64,000 nucleotides of DNA from Metallyticus violacea (lineage: Eukaryota > Arthropoda > Insecta > Mantodea > Metallyticidae): NCBI GenBank assembly GCA_030762175.1, contig CM060843.1, forward strand, positions 119,838,869-119,902,868, given 5' to 3'. Under the pieces are notes generated by a model. It was not told the origin of the DNA and did not search any database. It was given only the letters and a program-made list of their open reading frames with translations. Shown here in pieces: positions 11,713 through 24,059 of this stretch (positions are counted from its first letter, which is position 1; each line of letters starts with the position of its first letter). Position numbers and translations under genes: made by a program.

Positions 11713-12038
11713 ATAAGTTTTCCCTTTGTTTATGACAATAAGGTAGCTTTATATATATACTGTAATGACATTACTTCAAGGATTTGTTTTTTTTAATATA
11801 TTAACACATTTTTAAGCCATATGCACATTTCAAGCTCTTTTTCATAGTATGTACATTTTGTTTTTGTTTTATCATACTTGTTGCATCTCAGATTTCAAAG
11901 GCATACTATATCATACTTTCCAGGTGCTTTAATGGCTTGAATAATAGATAGCATTATTTGTCTGTATAAGTTATGAGTATATCAACATGTTTGTTTTAAA
12001 ATAAACATTTATCAATTTATAACCTCATTGACACAGGT

Positions 12039-12309
12039 ATCATCATCATGGCCGAGGTCATTAAGGCACAGACTAGTGAGAAGGAGGTCTGTGGTTTGAT
12101 TCCCACCAGGGCCGTCCTCCCTGACTAAGGTTTTTTCCAGATTTCCCATAATCCCCATAAATGGCAAATGTAAGGGAGGTACTCTAAACTTAGGCCTGGA
12201 ACGCTTCCTTCCTTCCCAATTTATCATTTCATTTCATATGTAATGTATCATCAGTGTCCACAACCTGTGGTGCCTTAGTGGTAGAAATTGGCATTAAACA
12301 TTATTCAAA
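12039..12309 (+). mobile_element. SINE2 copy, slightly degraded
   Basis: GGCCGAGGTCATTAAGGC, the degraded box B GGTTTGATTCCC and the full body with CTTCCTTCC are present. A duplication-like ATTGACACAGGT / ATTGATACAGGT sits at 12027-12038 and 12310-12321. The right one may partly be the head of the next SINE. Confidence 0.8.
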
Positions 12310-12313
12310 ATTG

Positions 12314-12600
12314 ATACAGGTGGCTAATATCATAAGGCATCAGTATAGGAATGAGAGTGCTGTGGTTTGATTCTCTCCAGGAATTTTCCCTGACTCAGAT
12401 GTTTTACAGGGGTTCCTCAGTCCTTATGAATAGCAAAATGCTAGAGAAGTATCCTAAACTTAAGTCTGGAATGCATCTTAAAAAACATAAATGAATAAAA
12501 TCTTAATTTATCATTCCATCATGTATCTTCAGTTTCCACTATCAATGATACCTCAATATTGAAAATGAGCATTAAACATTATTTGCACAATTTATATTCC
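12314..12600 (+). mobile_element. Second SINE2 copy directly after the first, older
   Basis: The head (ACAGGTGGCTAATATCATAAGG) and box B (GGTTTGATTCTC) are strongly decayed. The body and the AGCATTAAACATTATT end are recognisable. Its 3' half is duplicated at about 14930-15060. Confidence 0.7.
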
Positions 12601-12626
12601 CAGGAATGTAGTGATATTAATGTTTA

Positions 12627-14725
12627 TATCCTGTACTTATGCATTGAACTTGTTTATACTAAACTCCAATTAACTTACATAAAACTAAGACATATTTCTG
12701 GAGCACTCACTCCCATCTTCAGTTGCTGACAGACTACTGTTACATGAAATGGTGGCCAGATACCTGGATGCTCCTGTTATCTGGTAGTTGTAGACAAACT
12801 TGTTTAGTACATCCATAGGAGGAAAATCAAAGTTCATTAAGTTTTCTTTATTTTTTAAGATGAAAAATTTTTCCCTAGTAGATAGTTCCTTGGGTTGTGA
12901 GGTTGCTTCAGCATCTTAACCTCTGGTTTAATTTAATTATTATTGGTCCAAAAGTGAGCTGCTACTGCTGATTTATCAACCTGCTTAAACCGAATATTCC
13001 TAAAGTGTTCTTTTCTCCAAATTTCCAAATATCTCTTCTTTTTTCCAATTTATCTCTGATCTCAATCTGCACATTTGATTTCATAAATTCCTGATTCCTG
13101 TTCTGTTGGTATGAAATCTTTTACTGTGCAACCTAATAAATTCTTGATATTATATTTGTTCTTTGGGGCTAACATTATTCCATCTTCTTTGAAAATCATC
13201 TTAAATTTTATGTAAATTTCCGTGTGGTTTCTTTTATGTGGATTCCAAAGTTCAGATAATCTCAATTTCTCTTGATTTTTAAATCTGGAATGAGAGCCAA
13301 CCATTTCTCTCTTCTATGGTAAGTTGTATAGATTTATGTTGTAGATTAAGAAGTTTTAGAACATCTATTTAATGTTTTTTTGGTATTATTGTAAATATGT
13401 CGTCTGCATACCTATACCATGTCTTCAAGATTAAAGGGAAGGCTCTGCTGATATGTATTTCAAAGAAAATCATGAATAAATCTGACAGAATGGGAATGTG
13501 AAACCCCTTGTCTCAGATTTTAGCAGATTTATTCATGGGAATGGGAAATAGGAAACCCAATGTCTCCGATTTTAGCAGATTTATTCATGAGTACCTTTGA
13601 AATATATATCATCAGGGCCTTCCCTTTAATTTTCAAGACATGGTAAGGTATGTGGATGACATATTTGCAATAATACAAAAAAAAAAAACATTCAATAGAT
13701 GCTCTGAACTTCTCAATCTACAACATAAATCTATACATTTTACCATAGAAGAAGAGAGAAATGGTTGGCTCCCATTCCTAGATTTAAATATCATAAGAAA
13801 TTGAGATTATATGAACTTTAGAATTAAGGAAAAGAATAAATGATAGTTATAACCCAATCCCATATAAATATGCAGTGTTTCACAGTTTGGCACACAGATT
13901 AACTAACTCCCCTCTCACAGAAACAGAGTACACAATAGAATACCAACAGATAATAAAGACAGCTATAACCAATGGTTCAACAAAGAGACAGTAATAAAAA
14001 TTATCAATAAATTTAAAAGACAAAAATTGATAAGAAAAGTTTCCACACTAAAGAACACCAAGTAAAGATACAAATTCAAAAGTTTTGCATACTATTAAAT
14101 GAATTTAAGATTTTCAAAGAAGATGGAATAATGTTAGTCCCAAAGAACAAATATAACATCAAGAATTTATTAGGTTGCACAGTGAAAGACACCATACCAA
14201 CAGAACAGAAATCAGGAATTTATGAAATCAAATGTGCAGATTGTGATCAGAGATACATTGGAAAAACGAAGAGAAATTTGGAAATTCAGAGAAAAGAACA
14301 TTTTAGGAATATTTGGTTTAAACATGTTGATAAATCAGCAGTAGCTGCTCACTTTTGGACAAAAAAATAATTAAATTAAAGCAGAGGTTAGTCTGCTGAA
14401 ACAACTTCTCAATCCAATGGAACTATCTACTTGGGAAAAATTTTTCATCTTAAAAAATAAAGAAAACTTAATGAACTTTGATTTTCCTTCTATGGATGAA
14501 TCCGGCAAGTTTCTACTATAACCACTGCCACAGGAGTAACCGGGTATCCTGCCACCATATCGTGTAACAGTAGTCGGTCAACAACTGAAGATGGGAGTGA
14601 GTGCTCCGGAAACATGTCCTAGTTTTATGTAAGTTAAGTGGAACTTAGTGTAAACAAATTGAATTCATAAGTGTAGAATATATTACCACCCCATTGTCTA
14701 GAGCTTTGTAAGTATAATTTATTTA
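12627..14725. mobile_element. Penelope-like element (family B), head-to-head inverted pair
   Basis: A minus-strand partial copy (12627 to about 13495) and a plus-strand copy (about 13535-14725) face away from a shared 5' junction, each ending in a family B tip. The plus copy has the RT motif near VDDI at 13650-13670. At 14131-14370 it has an endonuclease segment SGIYEIKCADCDQRYIGKTK with the GIY and YIG halves. Ribozyme-like cores occur at 14585-14619 (+) and 12690-12721 (-). The flanks ATTAATGTTTA (12616-12626) and ATTAATATTTA (14726-14736) are a probable decayed duplication. Stops and frameshifts make both copies non-coding. Confidence 0.8.
14131..14370 (+). pseudogene. PLE family B GIY-YIG endonuclease fragment
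   Basis: The open stretch covers the nuclease start: IYEIKCADCD (GIY side, with the paired cysteines typical of Penelope endonucleases), RYIGKTKRNLE (YIG side) and KEHFRNI. The frame breaks after SAVAAHFW. In a complete PLE this domain nicks the target and is fused downstream of the RT. Here it is a remnant. Confidence 0.8.
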
Positions 14726-14736
14726 ATTAATATTTA

Positions 14737-15275
14737 GATTAATTGTAGTACTTTACAATTAATACTCTTTTATTACCATTGTCATCGTTAAGCTCAACCT
14801 TGTCAGCATTCACTTTAAGATGAGTAATTATTAAAAAATTTCAAATTTCTATTAATACTATAGAAATTTCTTCTTTCACACACATTTAAATGTTTTCCAG
14901 TGCATGTCTCTTAAAAAAATATATGATTTGGATACACATCTTAAAAAGCATAAAGAAATAAAATTTTAATTTATCAATCTGTTTTACATATTTTCAGTTT
15001 CCACTGTCAATGATACCTCAATATTGAAAATGAGCATTAAACACTATTCACACATTTATATTCCCAGGAATGTAGCAGTGTTGAAATTTGGATCAACTAT
15101 ACTATTTTATAATTAATCTTCTTTTATCACCATTGTTATCCCCAAGCTCAAATTTAATGTCAGCATTAACAAGTAATTACCAAGAAGTCTCAAATTGCTG
15201 TTAGTTCTATAGAAATTTCTTCTTCCACACACCATTGAATTTTTCCAGTGCATATCTCTTAAAGAAGAAATAGTA
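14737..15275. repeat. Local tandem duplication (SINE2 tail plus flank)
   Basis: The block 14737-14920 (TACTTTACAATTAAT … TAGAAATTTCTTCTT …) recurs diverged at 15095-15265. Between them lies a SINE2 3' half at 14930-15060, matching 12475-12600. The order suggests a duplication of about 350 bp in which the first copy was later split by the PLE pair. Confidence 0.65.
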
Positions 15276-16887
15276 CTGTATGGTAATAATGGTGGATTGT
15301 TTATGCATATTAAAGCAGATAGGAGCATGGTATAAAATGATATGGGATCCCAGATTTAATGATGCCACCTTGAACCTGGCATATCATTACACTTTTCTGT
15401 ATTTCCAACAAATATTTATACATTGTAAATGATTGTGCAAATTAGATGAAATTATTTCCTCAGTTTTCTCTCTTAATCCATAAATGTGGAATTTTGATAA
15501 TTGTAATTTTGTGATGCAATATTGTAAGCCTTTGAAAAACTTTAAAAGGTGCAAATAATTTTTATATCCTGCTCAGGTATAAAAGCATTTTTTGGGTAAG
15601 TTGCCTACAGCTGTTAACAGTTGAAAACTCCGTTCTGAAATCATATTTGCTTTTCTGAAACTTATATAACATTTTTTTACTCTAAAAACTCATTAGGTAT
15701 AAATCTACTCAAGAATTTTGTAATATGGTTATTACCTATAATTACCATTTGCAGTTTTTGGATCTTAAGACATTATAACATTTCATCATGTCCCTGTAAT
15801 TTTTGAATTTGCATATCAGATGATTAGTTTCAATATTTGTAGGTATCATAAAAATATTAATAGTGTAACACATTAATTTATAAACATGTTGTTTACTATC
15901 ATTTGAATCAGCATTATTTTTAGCAATACCTAAAATTTTTCTTGTTTATATTTATATATTATTAATAGAAGCTAATAATAGTGAGTAGGAATAATAAAAT
16001 AATAAATGAGTATTGTGGTCAGTGATTGCAATACTATATTTCACCAATCTTATTTAAAAAATAGGACATGTTTTGAGAGCTGTTGTTTCAGTCATCAGCT
16101 TGATCTTCTGTTGAAACATACCCAATTGCCAGTGAGTATTTGAAACACATTGCCTGTTTAAAATTGAAACCATATAGATGACTTCTCAAAGAAAGGGCTC
16201 CAGCATGATGTATTTCTAGTGATGTCAGAAGTACCATGGATAACTATTTAATGTCTGAAAACTTGCACCAGAGTATCTGAATGGATCAGATCTCCCTTCT
16301 ATGGAAACACTTATTGCATTCAAAATTATACATTTTTGGATAATATCACATACTCTTGCAAATGCTGATTCTATGTTATTTCATATTAAAGTAGGTGAAG
16401 GCTGGATTTGTATGATGTATCCTCTGTAAATCAATCTACCAAGGATCTACAATTGCACAATCCAAGCACAAAAGATTAATTTAAATTATAGAATATTTTC
16501 TCAGAAGTTATTTAAAATTTCAAAATGATTCTACAAAGCATTTTATTATTTAGAAGAGTAAGAAAAAGCTAAAAAATGCTAATGTTTCTAAAATTGCATT
16601 CTTTTCATTTCCAAATATTTATCTAATGGTTACTGCTGCCTAAAGCTAAGGTTTATCAAAGTTTCTACAATGCTATATTTTCATGTTTTATATTTTTGGT
16701 GTGCATACCACTTCACATCAGTTCATGTTATTCCCCTACCTAAATATTTGTAATTGAAACTTTAATTAAATGAATTCATACTGAAAATATTAAATACTTT
16801 AGTAATTCTATGATAAGCTGAGAGGATATATGAAATTGTAATTTTTAATACACTTTAATGCTAACCTTTTATCCATGTTTATTTAAC
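15276..16887. other. No gene seen; one ribozyme-like PLE tip remnant
   Basis: It is AT-rich throughout. At about 16057-16116 the minus strand reads CTGATGA, a weak hairpin, then AAAACATGTCC, which looks like a decayed PLE tip. Nothing else is assignable. Confidence 0.4.
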
Positions 16888-16902
16888 AGAGAAATTATTA
16901 AT

Positions 16903-17499
16903 TGATATCATTGTATGATTCAGTTGAACTACACACTCTTAAAGCTTCACTTACTTTTCATAAATGTATGGAACCGGTTTCGAGAACATTTTGTTCCCAT
17001 CTCCAGCCAGGCTAAAGTTCAACTGTCGGATCATTCGTTGAGCTGTGGGAATGTGTATTCTGCTCTGGTGGCAGTGTGATAAACTTGTAGTTTATGTTTT
17101 CATCCCCGACAATGTCGAAGTTCATTATGCTGTCTTTGTATTTGTAGATGTAGATTTTTTCCCAGGTTGCAAGGACCTACAGAATTAGCAACCTGGGAGA
17201 AAATCTACATCTACAAATACAAAGACAGCATAATGAACTTCGACATTGTCGGGGATGAAAACATAAACTACAAGTTTATCACACTGCCACCAGAGCAGAA
17301 TACACATTCCCACAGCTCAACGAATGATCCGACAGTTGAACTTTAGCCTGACTGAAGATGGGAACAAAATGTTCTCGAAACCGGTTCCATACATTTATGA
17401 AAAGTAAGTGAAGCTTTAAGAGTGTGTAGTTCAACTGAATCATACAATGATATCAATTAATATGATTGGCTTCACTGTGCAAGTTCCAATTTACATTTA
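16903..17499. mobile_element. Penelope-like element (family A), short inverted pair with perfect TSD
   Basis: The minus half (16903 to about 17166) and plus half (about 17167-17499) both carry the last ~60 codons of family A, including ATWEKIYIYKYKDSIMNFDI, and the 3' tip. They meet head to head in an almost perfect palindrome. Ribozyme-like cores are CTGAAGA at 17352-17358 (+) and a mutated CTGGAGA at 17000-17006 (-). The right end carries an extra tail with GGCTTCACTGTGCAAGTTCC. A perfect 15-bp duplication AGAGAAATTATTAAT lies at 16888-16902 and 17500-17514, so this is one insertion event. Confidence 0.9.
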
Positions 17500-17514
17500 A
17501 GAGAAATTATTAAT

Positions 17515-18447
17515 CAAAAAAAGTGATTTCTGTTCCACTTCATGTATAATGAATATTGGTCTGTTCATTGTCTTTATGTTGTACTATTTTATATAACTAA
17601 TTTCTTTTTTTAATATATTGCTATAAATAATCACTGTGTTTTCATTATTCTTCACTGCCATCGGTGTAAGCCCAGTCGCACTTAATAAATACATACATTT
17701 ATAGGATTATCATTGACTATGTGATGTTATTCTAAGAAGTTTGAACGTAATCTGTTAGTTTTTTATCACTTTAAGGTCTTAAACCCCAATATGTGCAAGC
17801 TTTGCTCCCCATGGATCCGCAATATGTAGATGAGGTTTTAAACTAACCACTAGAGTTGATAAGACTCATTTTTATATTCAGCATAGACAACATTTAGTAC
17901 ATGCTCAGTCTCAGAGCACAATAAGCTTAAAAGCTGCATTACTTACAGTATCAATAAACTGCTGTTTGCAGTTTCAGAAAGTAAATTAAAAAATATGCAA
18001 AAGAGCAATATGGCTGCATGATGGCACAATTCCTTTACTGTAGAGTAAATAATCAAGTTATGAAATTTTAGTTTATCTTTAGCACATAAACTATTTTGTA
18101 TTATCTTAAAATAATTCTGAATGGTTAAGAGATTTAATTTTCTAAGGTTGCACATAATTAAAACAAAAATTATTATTGGTTGCTGATAATAATGTTGTAT
18201 AACATCCAATACCTTATGATGATTACTACTAGTGGAGAAAACACAATAACTGTATAATTCTCTATAACCTAATAAATGACAGAAGCATTCTCTAATTGTA
18301 CAGCAATATCATCTCGAGAAAGCAAACAATTTTGAAAAGTGTTAAAAATTTGATTAGCTGTTGTGCTGAATATTCCAGTTATTGCACTACCTTTCTTCTG
18401 TATAGATTGTTTTAAGGGCTGTCTTTTTAGCACTTAGAAATTATATA
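17515..18447. other. Spacer without a recognisable gene
   Basis: I find no exon, element or RNA gene here. Confidence 0.5.
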
Positions 18448-18478
18448 TTTGTTCTTTCTTTCTTTCTCTGTCTGTCTG

Positions 18479-18532
<54 letters not shown>

Positions 18533-18545
18533 TTCTTTCTTTCTT
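18448..18545. repeat. (CT)n / (CTTT)n microsatellite
   Basis: CTTT and CTGT repeats run into about 22 CT units. A short (GA)n lies at 18592-18609. Confidence 0.95.
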
Positions 18546-18553
18546 AGACACTG

Positions 18554-18806
18554 AGTTGATTTAATACTCTTATGCTCCACATACCAAAGAAGAGAGAGAG
18601 AGAGAGAGAACTCAAATGAATTGATTGGTTTTTAAGGTCTGAGAATTATATTTATGAATAAACTTTCTCTACTTCCCTTTCACAAAAGCATTGTACATAT
18701 ATTTTGGTCTTTGAATTTTTTTTTTTTTTACCCATTTACAATAATAATTTCAGAACATGAACTAATAACATTAGTAAGTGGAGCATAAGAGTATTAAATT
18801 GACTCA
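18554..18806. repeat. Inverted repeat with PLE-tip sequence
   Basis: AGTTGATTTAATACTCTTAT near 18555 is the reverse complement of the sequence ending near 18805. The right arm reads AGTAAGTGGAGCATAAGAG, the consensus end of the PLE tips. The ~190-bp interior is AT-rich. I could not define a target-site duplication. Confidence 0.5.
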
Positions 18807-20526
18807 CTATCTAATTAAGAATAAACTAATTACTTCACTGTATTATTTCGGACACAAATTTTTTTTGAATTTATTAGAAAATCTTTGTATTATTAAATTC
18901 ACATTTTCTTGAAAGTATTTATTTTATTGTGGTATTCTTTGTTAAAACATTTTTTTAACAATTTTGTACAATATAGTGTTTGTATAAATCACATATTAAA
19001 AATATAATACTTTAGATGGCAAGATAACCATAGTTAATGTCACATTTTATTAATAATCCTGTAAAAATGCATTTTAGCTACTTCTGTAATACTATTAAAA
19101 AGATTGTATTTTTAAAAATGCTATATTAAAGTTTATGCTGTGTTATAAAATGTTAACGAAAACTGTTAAAGTCGATGGCTATGCTAAGTGTAAAGAACTG
19201 CAGAGTGATGGCAAAAATATTTGACATTTTTTATATTTAGTTTTAAATGAGAATAAAACTTGTATCCTAAAGAATGTAATTGTAATTTAATTTAAACTTA
19301 TTTCATTGTATATATATCCTTAACAGCAGCACATCTCTCATTATTTTTTCTACATTCATTTTTATCTATGCATGCACATAGATAACAGTTCCATTGAAAT
19401 AAAGATAACATAGAGAGCCAATGCATATGCAGTTTCCGATTAATTTAAAGCATTTAGTTATATAAATTCATGTAGGTGGCAAAAAGGGAACATTGCTCTG
19501 CAATAAACTGTAACAAAAAATAAGGAAAAAATCTTGAATTGCATTTTTTTTTTTTTACTTTTTCCAATGATCCAGAGAAGTAAATAAATGCTTTTAAAAA
19601 TCTTACTAAAATATTTTATATACAAATATTATTTGATATTTCAATCACACCATTTCAAGATACATATAACTGTAGTTTCTTATTCTTACACATGTAAGAA
19701 ATGAATTATCAAATGTTTACAAGAGAGAGTTGTTACAAAACAGTTTAGATTATTTACATAATGGTAGGGATTTATTTGTCCCATTTTAAAATCAGATACA
19801 TTATGCAAAATTTTTTAATAAACACATGTTATATTATGCAATAAAATCAGGGTTTCCCCCCCCCTCCAGAAAAGTTGCTCATGGGATGTTCTTAACTTCA
19901 GAAGGGGTAGAGGTAAAATGAAATTGTGGAAGCATACACTAAAATAATGGCATAATAGTAACTGCTGTGCCAATAAAATTTCTCTCACACATACATTATT
20001 CTTATATATATATTCCTCCCCCTTACATGGTGTTATACCTTAACTTATACATATAGTCAGAGTAAATTAATTCTTTTTTGCAAGCTTAGCCCTCTAATAA
20101 AATTTCATCTGGAATGTGATATTCTCATGTAGTGATCCAATTGAAGGACATCTCAGTAAGCTTCTTAATGCAGTCATTTAATTCATTGCAATCAACGATC
20201 TCTGAACATGAGCTTGATAGTAAACTATTTAAGTTCTTCATATCCAATTTGAGCACTTTCATAGATTTCACTCTCTTTCACATTTAAAGCAAGAAATTTA
20301 AATAACTTAATACCAGCCAATCTTCCTTAATATCAGATAAATGTTTCTACTATCTGACTGTAATTTTTTGAATGCATTCAGAACTTTAAAAAAATGAACA
20401 CCCTGAAATGAAATCAATTGCTTGCTTGTTAATATTTTACAAATTTCAGTTGAGGCTATGCTGTGAGCCTGTTAAATGACTGGAAATAATTTTTATTTTC
20501 ACCAATATATAGTTTTTGATATTTTG
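18807..20526. other. Spacer without a recognisable gene
   Basis: AT-rich sequence with a short C run at about 19856-19864. I see nothing to annotate. Confidence 0.5.
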
Positions 20527-20538
20527 TTTAAAATCTCT

Positions 20539-20841
20539 GTCGGTCCTGGTGGTGTAGTGGTTACCATACTTGCCTCCTACACCCAAGATCGCAGGTTCAA
20601 ACACGGCCAGGACCGATGGATTTTTTCGGGTGTAAAAATCGTAAGTATGGCTTCCTTTGGAAGGGAAGTAAAGCCGTGGGTCCCATGTCGTACATTTACG
20701 GCACGAAAAAGAACCTCAAGCCTGAAAGAGAGGCCTCTGAGCAAAATTTGTCGGCCGTTTCATGCCCCGAGTTGAATGGGATGCTGATGACCTGAGATGT
20801 TAAAGAGCGTCCATAAATAAATCAATAAATCAATCAATCAA
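20539..20841 (+). mobile_element. SINE1, full length
   Basis: The Glu-tRNA-like head, body and (AATC)n tail closely match the copy at 383-682. A perfect 12-bp duplication TTTAAAATCTCT lies at 20527-20538 and 20842-20853. Confidence 0.93.
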
Positions 20842-20853
20842 TTTAAAATCTCT

Positions 20854-23149
20854 TCATCTCTTCATCGTTGCAAATATTTTTTTCCTTCCCCCTCTCTCCA
20901 TTTCTCTTCAGAAATTCACCATCTATGGAATGTTGTACTTGTAATTAGTTTTGGCAGGAAAGCTAAATTCCTGTGCAGACATTTTATTAAGTTAGAGTTC
21001 CCAATACCTCCACCAGGATGCTAAGAGTTGAAATAAAATTGAATTTCTACATTTGAAGTAGGACTCTTTCTGCTAAAGAAGCTGCCTGCACCATTCTTAT
21101 TCTTATATAAGTGCTCATATGTCATGATTGACTTTTAGCACTTCTTAATTGTGTTGATAGTATTAAAATTGTTAAGCCAACTTATATCTGTTACTTGTGA
21201 AAATTTAAATACTGGATCTTCAAAAACTTGTTGTTCATGAAGAAGTGTGTTGATTAACAATTTTTGTCTTTAATGACATAAAACATGCCTTGTAACCTGA
21301 GGGAATTGATTTTTGACACTTGTTCCTATAATGGTAAAACATGAGCTCCATAGTATATGTAAAGAAGAGATGGAAGAGATGAACTCTGTTGCAAATTCTC
21401 CTGTGCACTCCCTGAAAAGTTTTCAGTTTCCATCAATCCCAGAAGCAATGATATTATCAAAGGATAAGTCCATTTTATTAATATCAGTTTCTATGCAGGT
21501 TAATGTTATCCCTGCAGTGGTATTTTGAAGAGAAATTTAGTACAAAAGCTTTCCAGCAATGTCCGTTTCATTATTGACAAATCTCACACTAGAAAGCAGA
21601 TATTTAGTAATTATTGAAGTGCTAAGAAACATTACTAAAAGAGCAACCACCTAATTTCTGACCTTATCCAATGCATATTTACAGTATTTTCAGATTAATA
21701 AGCTATTTTAAATAAAAGTTGTCCCCAAAGTTTGTTGTATCATTTTATAAATTTCTTCCTCCATGTATTCATTTATTCATCCCTGTACCTTTGCTGAAGT
21801 ATGTCACTGAAGCCATTAATTTAAACTTTAAACATATGATGCCATCATATCATGGACTAGTGATTCATATTCGTGAGTAACTCCCTCTAGAAAAGACATG
21901 CTCAATAAAATTTTTACTTGGCTACAATTAAAATAATTCGTGGAGGTAAATTGAAAGAATCAAAACCACATTTGAAAGGGGAATATTTTTCCCTAATTTT
22001 CATTCCTATTTTCTTCAATTTCAGTTTTAGTCTGTTGATATCACGTATGTTTAATTTTTTCTTCATATCAGTGACAACACATTGCATAATGGTATGGACA
22101 ATCTATCTCATTCAGATAACAAAATGGAGGGGTGTATGGGTTAGTTATTGTTCATAGGCTCTTCAAACAAGGTGTTTACCACTGTAACTGTTAACAGTAG
22201 TACAAATGTACTCATCTCTCTTCTTTCCAAGTATGTGTGTGTTGACCACCTCTTTTCAGCTTGTGCAGGTAAGAGGCCACAAAGAAAAAATTATGCTAGA
22301 ATGAAGAGGCTTGTTTTCAGGCATTATCAGAAAAATTTCCTTTTTAACTGCTTCTGTATGAAATTCAGAGTTGTCTTGTTTTTAGAATTTTCCAATTTCT
22401 GCAGTTGCTTTTCTAAAGCAAATTAATAAACACCTTTTGTATTTTGCTAACTGGATAATTCATTTTTATAGTAGACTAAATATATGCTGCAGAAGGTTCC
22501 TTAAATTTTGTCAAAAACAAGCCATTTATGCTTTGCTATGCATAAAGACTTAAAAGTATATACTGGTTTAGGTTTTACCTTATTTGTGAATTGCTGAAAA
22601 GATAAAGCAGTTACTGGGGGCAGATTATGCTTGCATGTTGATCATGTGATTACCATTATGCTTATTTTTGCAGTTTATGGAATAATTATTAACCTTTGCA
22701 CCAGAATTATCATTGTCAGATGATTATGTTTTACATTTTAGTAAAATAATAAAGCAAAGTGTCTCTTTTGTCACAACCATAATAAAGCCTACTTGCTATA
22801 TATCATAAACTTACTAAGCCTCCTGGTTGCAATGCTATCAGTTTAATATATAAATATCACTTGCATCTTTACTTGAGCGGATTTAAGGGATCACACAAAA
22901 CACATATTCAAGAGTGTAGGTATGCTGACAATGTATCACTTCTCTAAATATTCACATCCTAATTACACTTTTATTGTGGCTTGGCTTGTGGTGATCATCT
23001 CTCCTATGCTGCTCTCTCCTCACTGATGCTATGCTATCTGTTTAATGGTCTTTCTTGACTTTACAGCATATCTGCTTCCAAATCCCACTATGTGCATCTA
23101 GATAATGTGCTGCAATAATGCATTAACAATACTCTAAAATGTTCTTTTC
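20854..23149. other. No assignable gene; coding-like patches on the minus strand
   Basis: Around 21310-21540 the minus strand is largely open (IETDINKMDLSFDN), and around 22250-22430 it reads FALEKQLQKLENSKN. Each breaks within a few dozen codons. They may be remnants of mobile elements or unrelated, and I cannot name them. Confidence 0.3.
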
Positions 23150-23530
23150 TAAATTTTCCCAAAAATGGGTCCCAAAGACTTTGATAATTTTAAATGTAGT
23201 TCATATATTTCTAAATCTATTGCCACAATGTCCCCATAGTGTTTGCATTTTTCTAATTCAAGAACTTTCTTCTCAATCACTCTCTGCACATAACTATCTT
23301 GATTGAATTTGACCACCTTCCTAACAAATTTAGGGCAAACTTTCTCTTTTAAACACCTATTGAAAAATCATATATCTGCTGCTTTACATCTTATTTTTTC
23401 TTTTAGTTTTAGGAACTGTTTGATTTCTGGTTTATGATAATGTAAGTTTCTGTTGAAGGCTTCTTGTTCGTAAATAAAAAGATTAGATCCTACCTTATAT
23501 TCCAAGTTTTTAAATTTGATCAGGGTCATT
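23150..23530 (-). mobile_element. Probable N-terminal part of a Penelope-like ORF
   Basis: The minus strand gives FNRNLHYHKPEIKQFLKLKE, then FFNRCLKEKVCPKFVRKVVK, then EKCKHYGDIVAIDLEIYELH with one stop. A segment of the form FL..C....V.P.F is typical of the region upstream of the RT in Penelope proteins. No RT follows, so this is a fragment. The assignment is by pattern only. Confidence 0.45.
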
Positions 23531-23765
23531 TAGTTCCAACAGGCTTGAAGGCCAATGTAATTTTAATTTTAATATATTTAGGAATCAACACAATGAAAAC
23601 CAGTGTGAAATTTTCAGTAGATAAAATATTTTAAAATACTAAGAACATTTCTGTGGCTTCACTTCCTACTACATTTAAAAATACTCTAAAACATTATTAC
23701 TACTTACATGCACCACACTATTATGCTTATTTTTACAACTCATTCAGACCATAATGCATTTACAC

Positions 23766-24051
23766 GAGCGCCACAGGTGACTGAGGTTGTTAAGGTGCGA
23801 ACTCATGAACGGGAGGTCTGGGGTTCTAATCCCACCAGGACCATCCTCCCTGATTGGGGTTTTTTCCAGGTTTTCCTCAGTCGTCATAATTGGCAAATGC
23901 CGAGGAGGTACCCTAAACTTAAGCATGGAATGCTTCCTTCCTTAAAAAATATACTTTCCCAATATATCATTTCATCTCATGTATCATCAGTGTCCACTGC
24001 CTGTGGTGCCTCAGTAGTAAAAACGGGCATTAAACACTGCTCAAAAAAAAA
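23766..24051 (+). mobile_element. SINE2 copy
   Basis: The head GGTTGTTAAGGTGCGAACTC, box B-like GGTTCTAATCCC, full body and a poly-A tail are present. A short duplication ATTTACAC lies at 23758-23765 and 24052-24059. Confidence 0.9.
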
Positions 24052-24059
24052 ATTTACAC

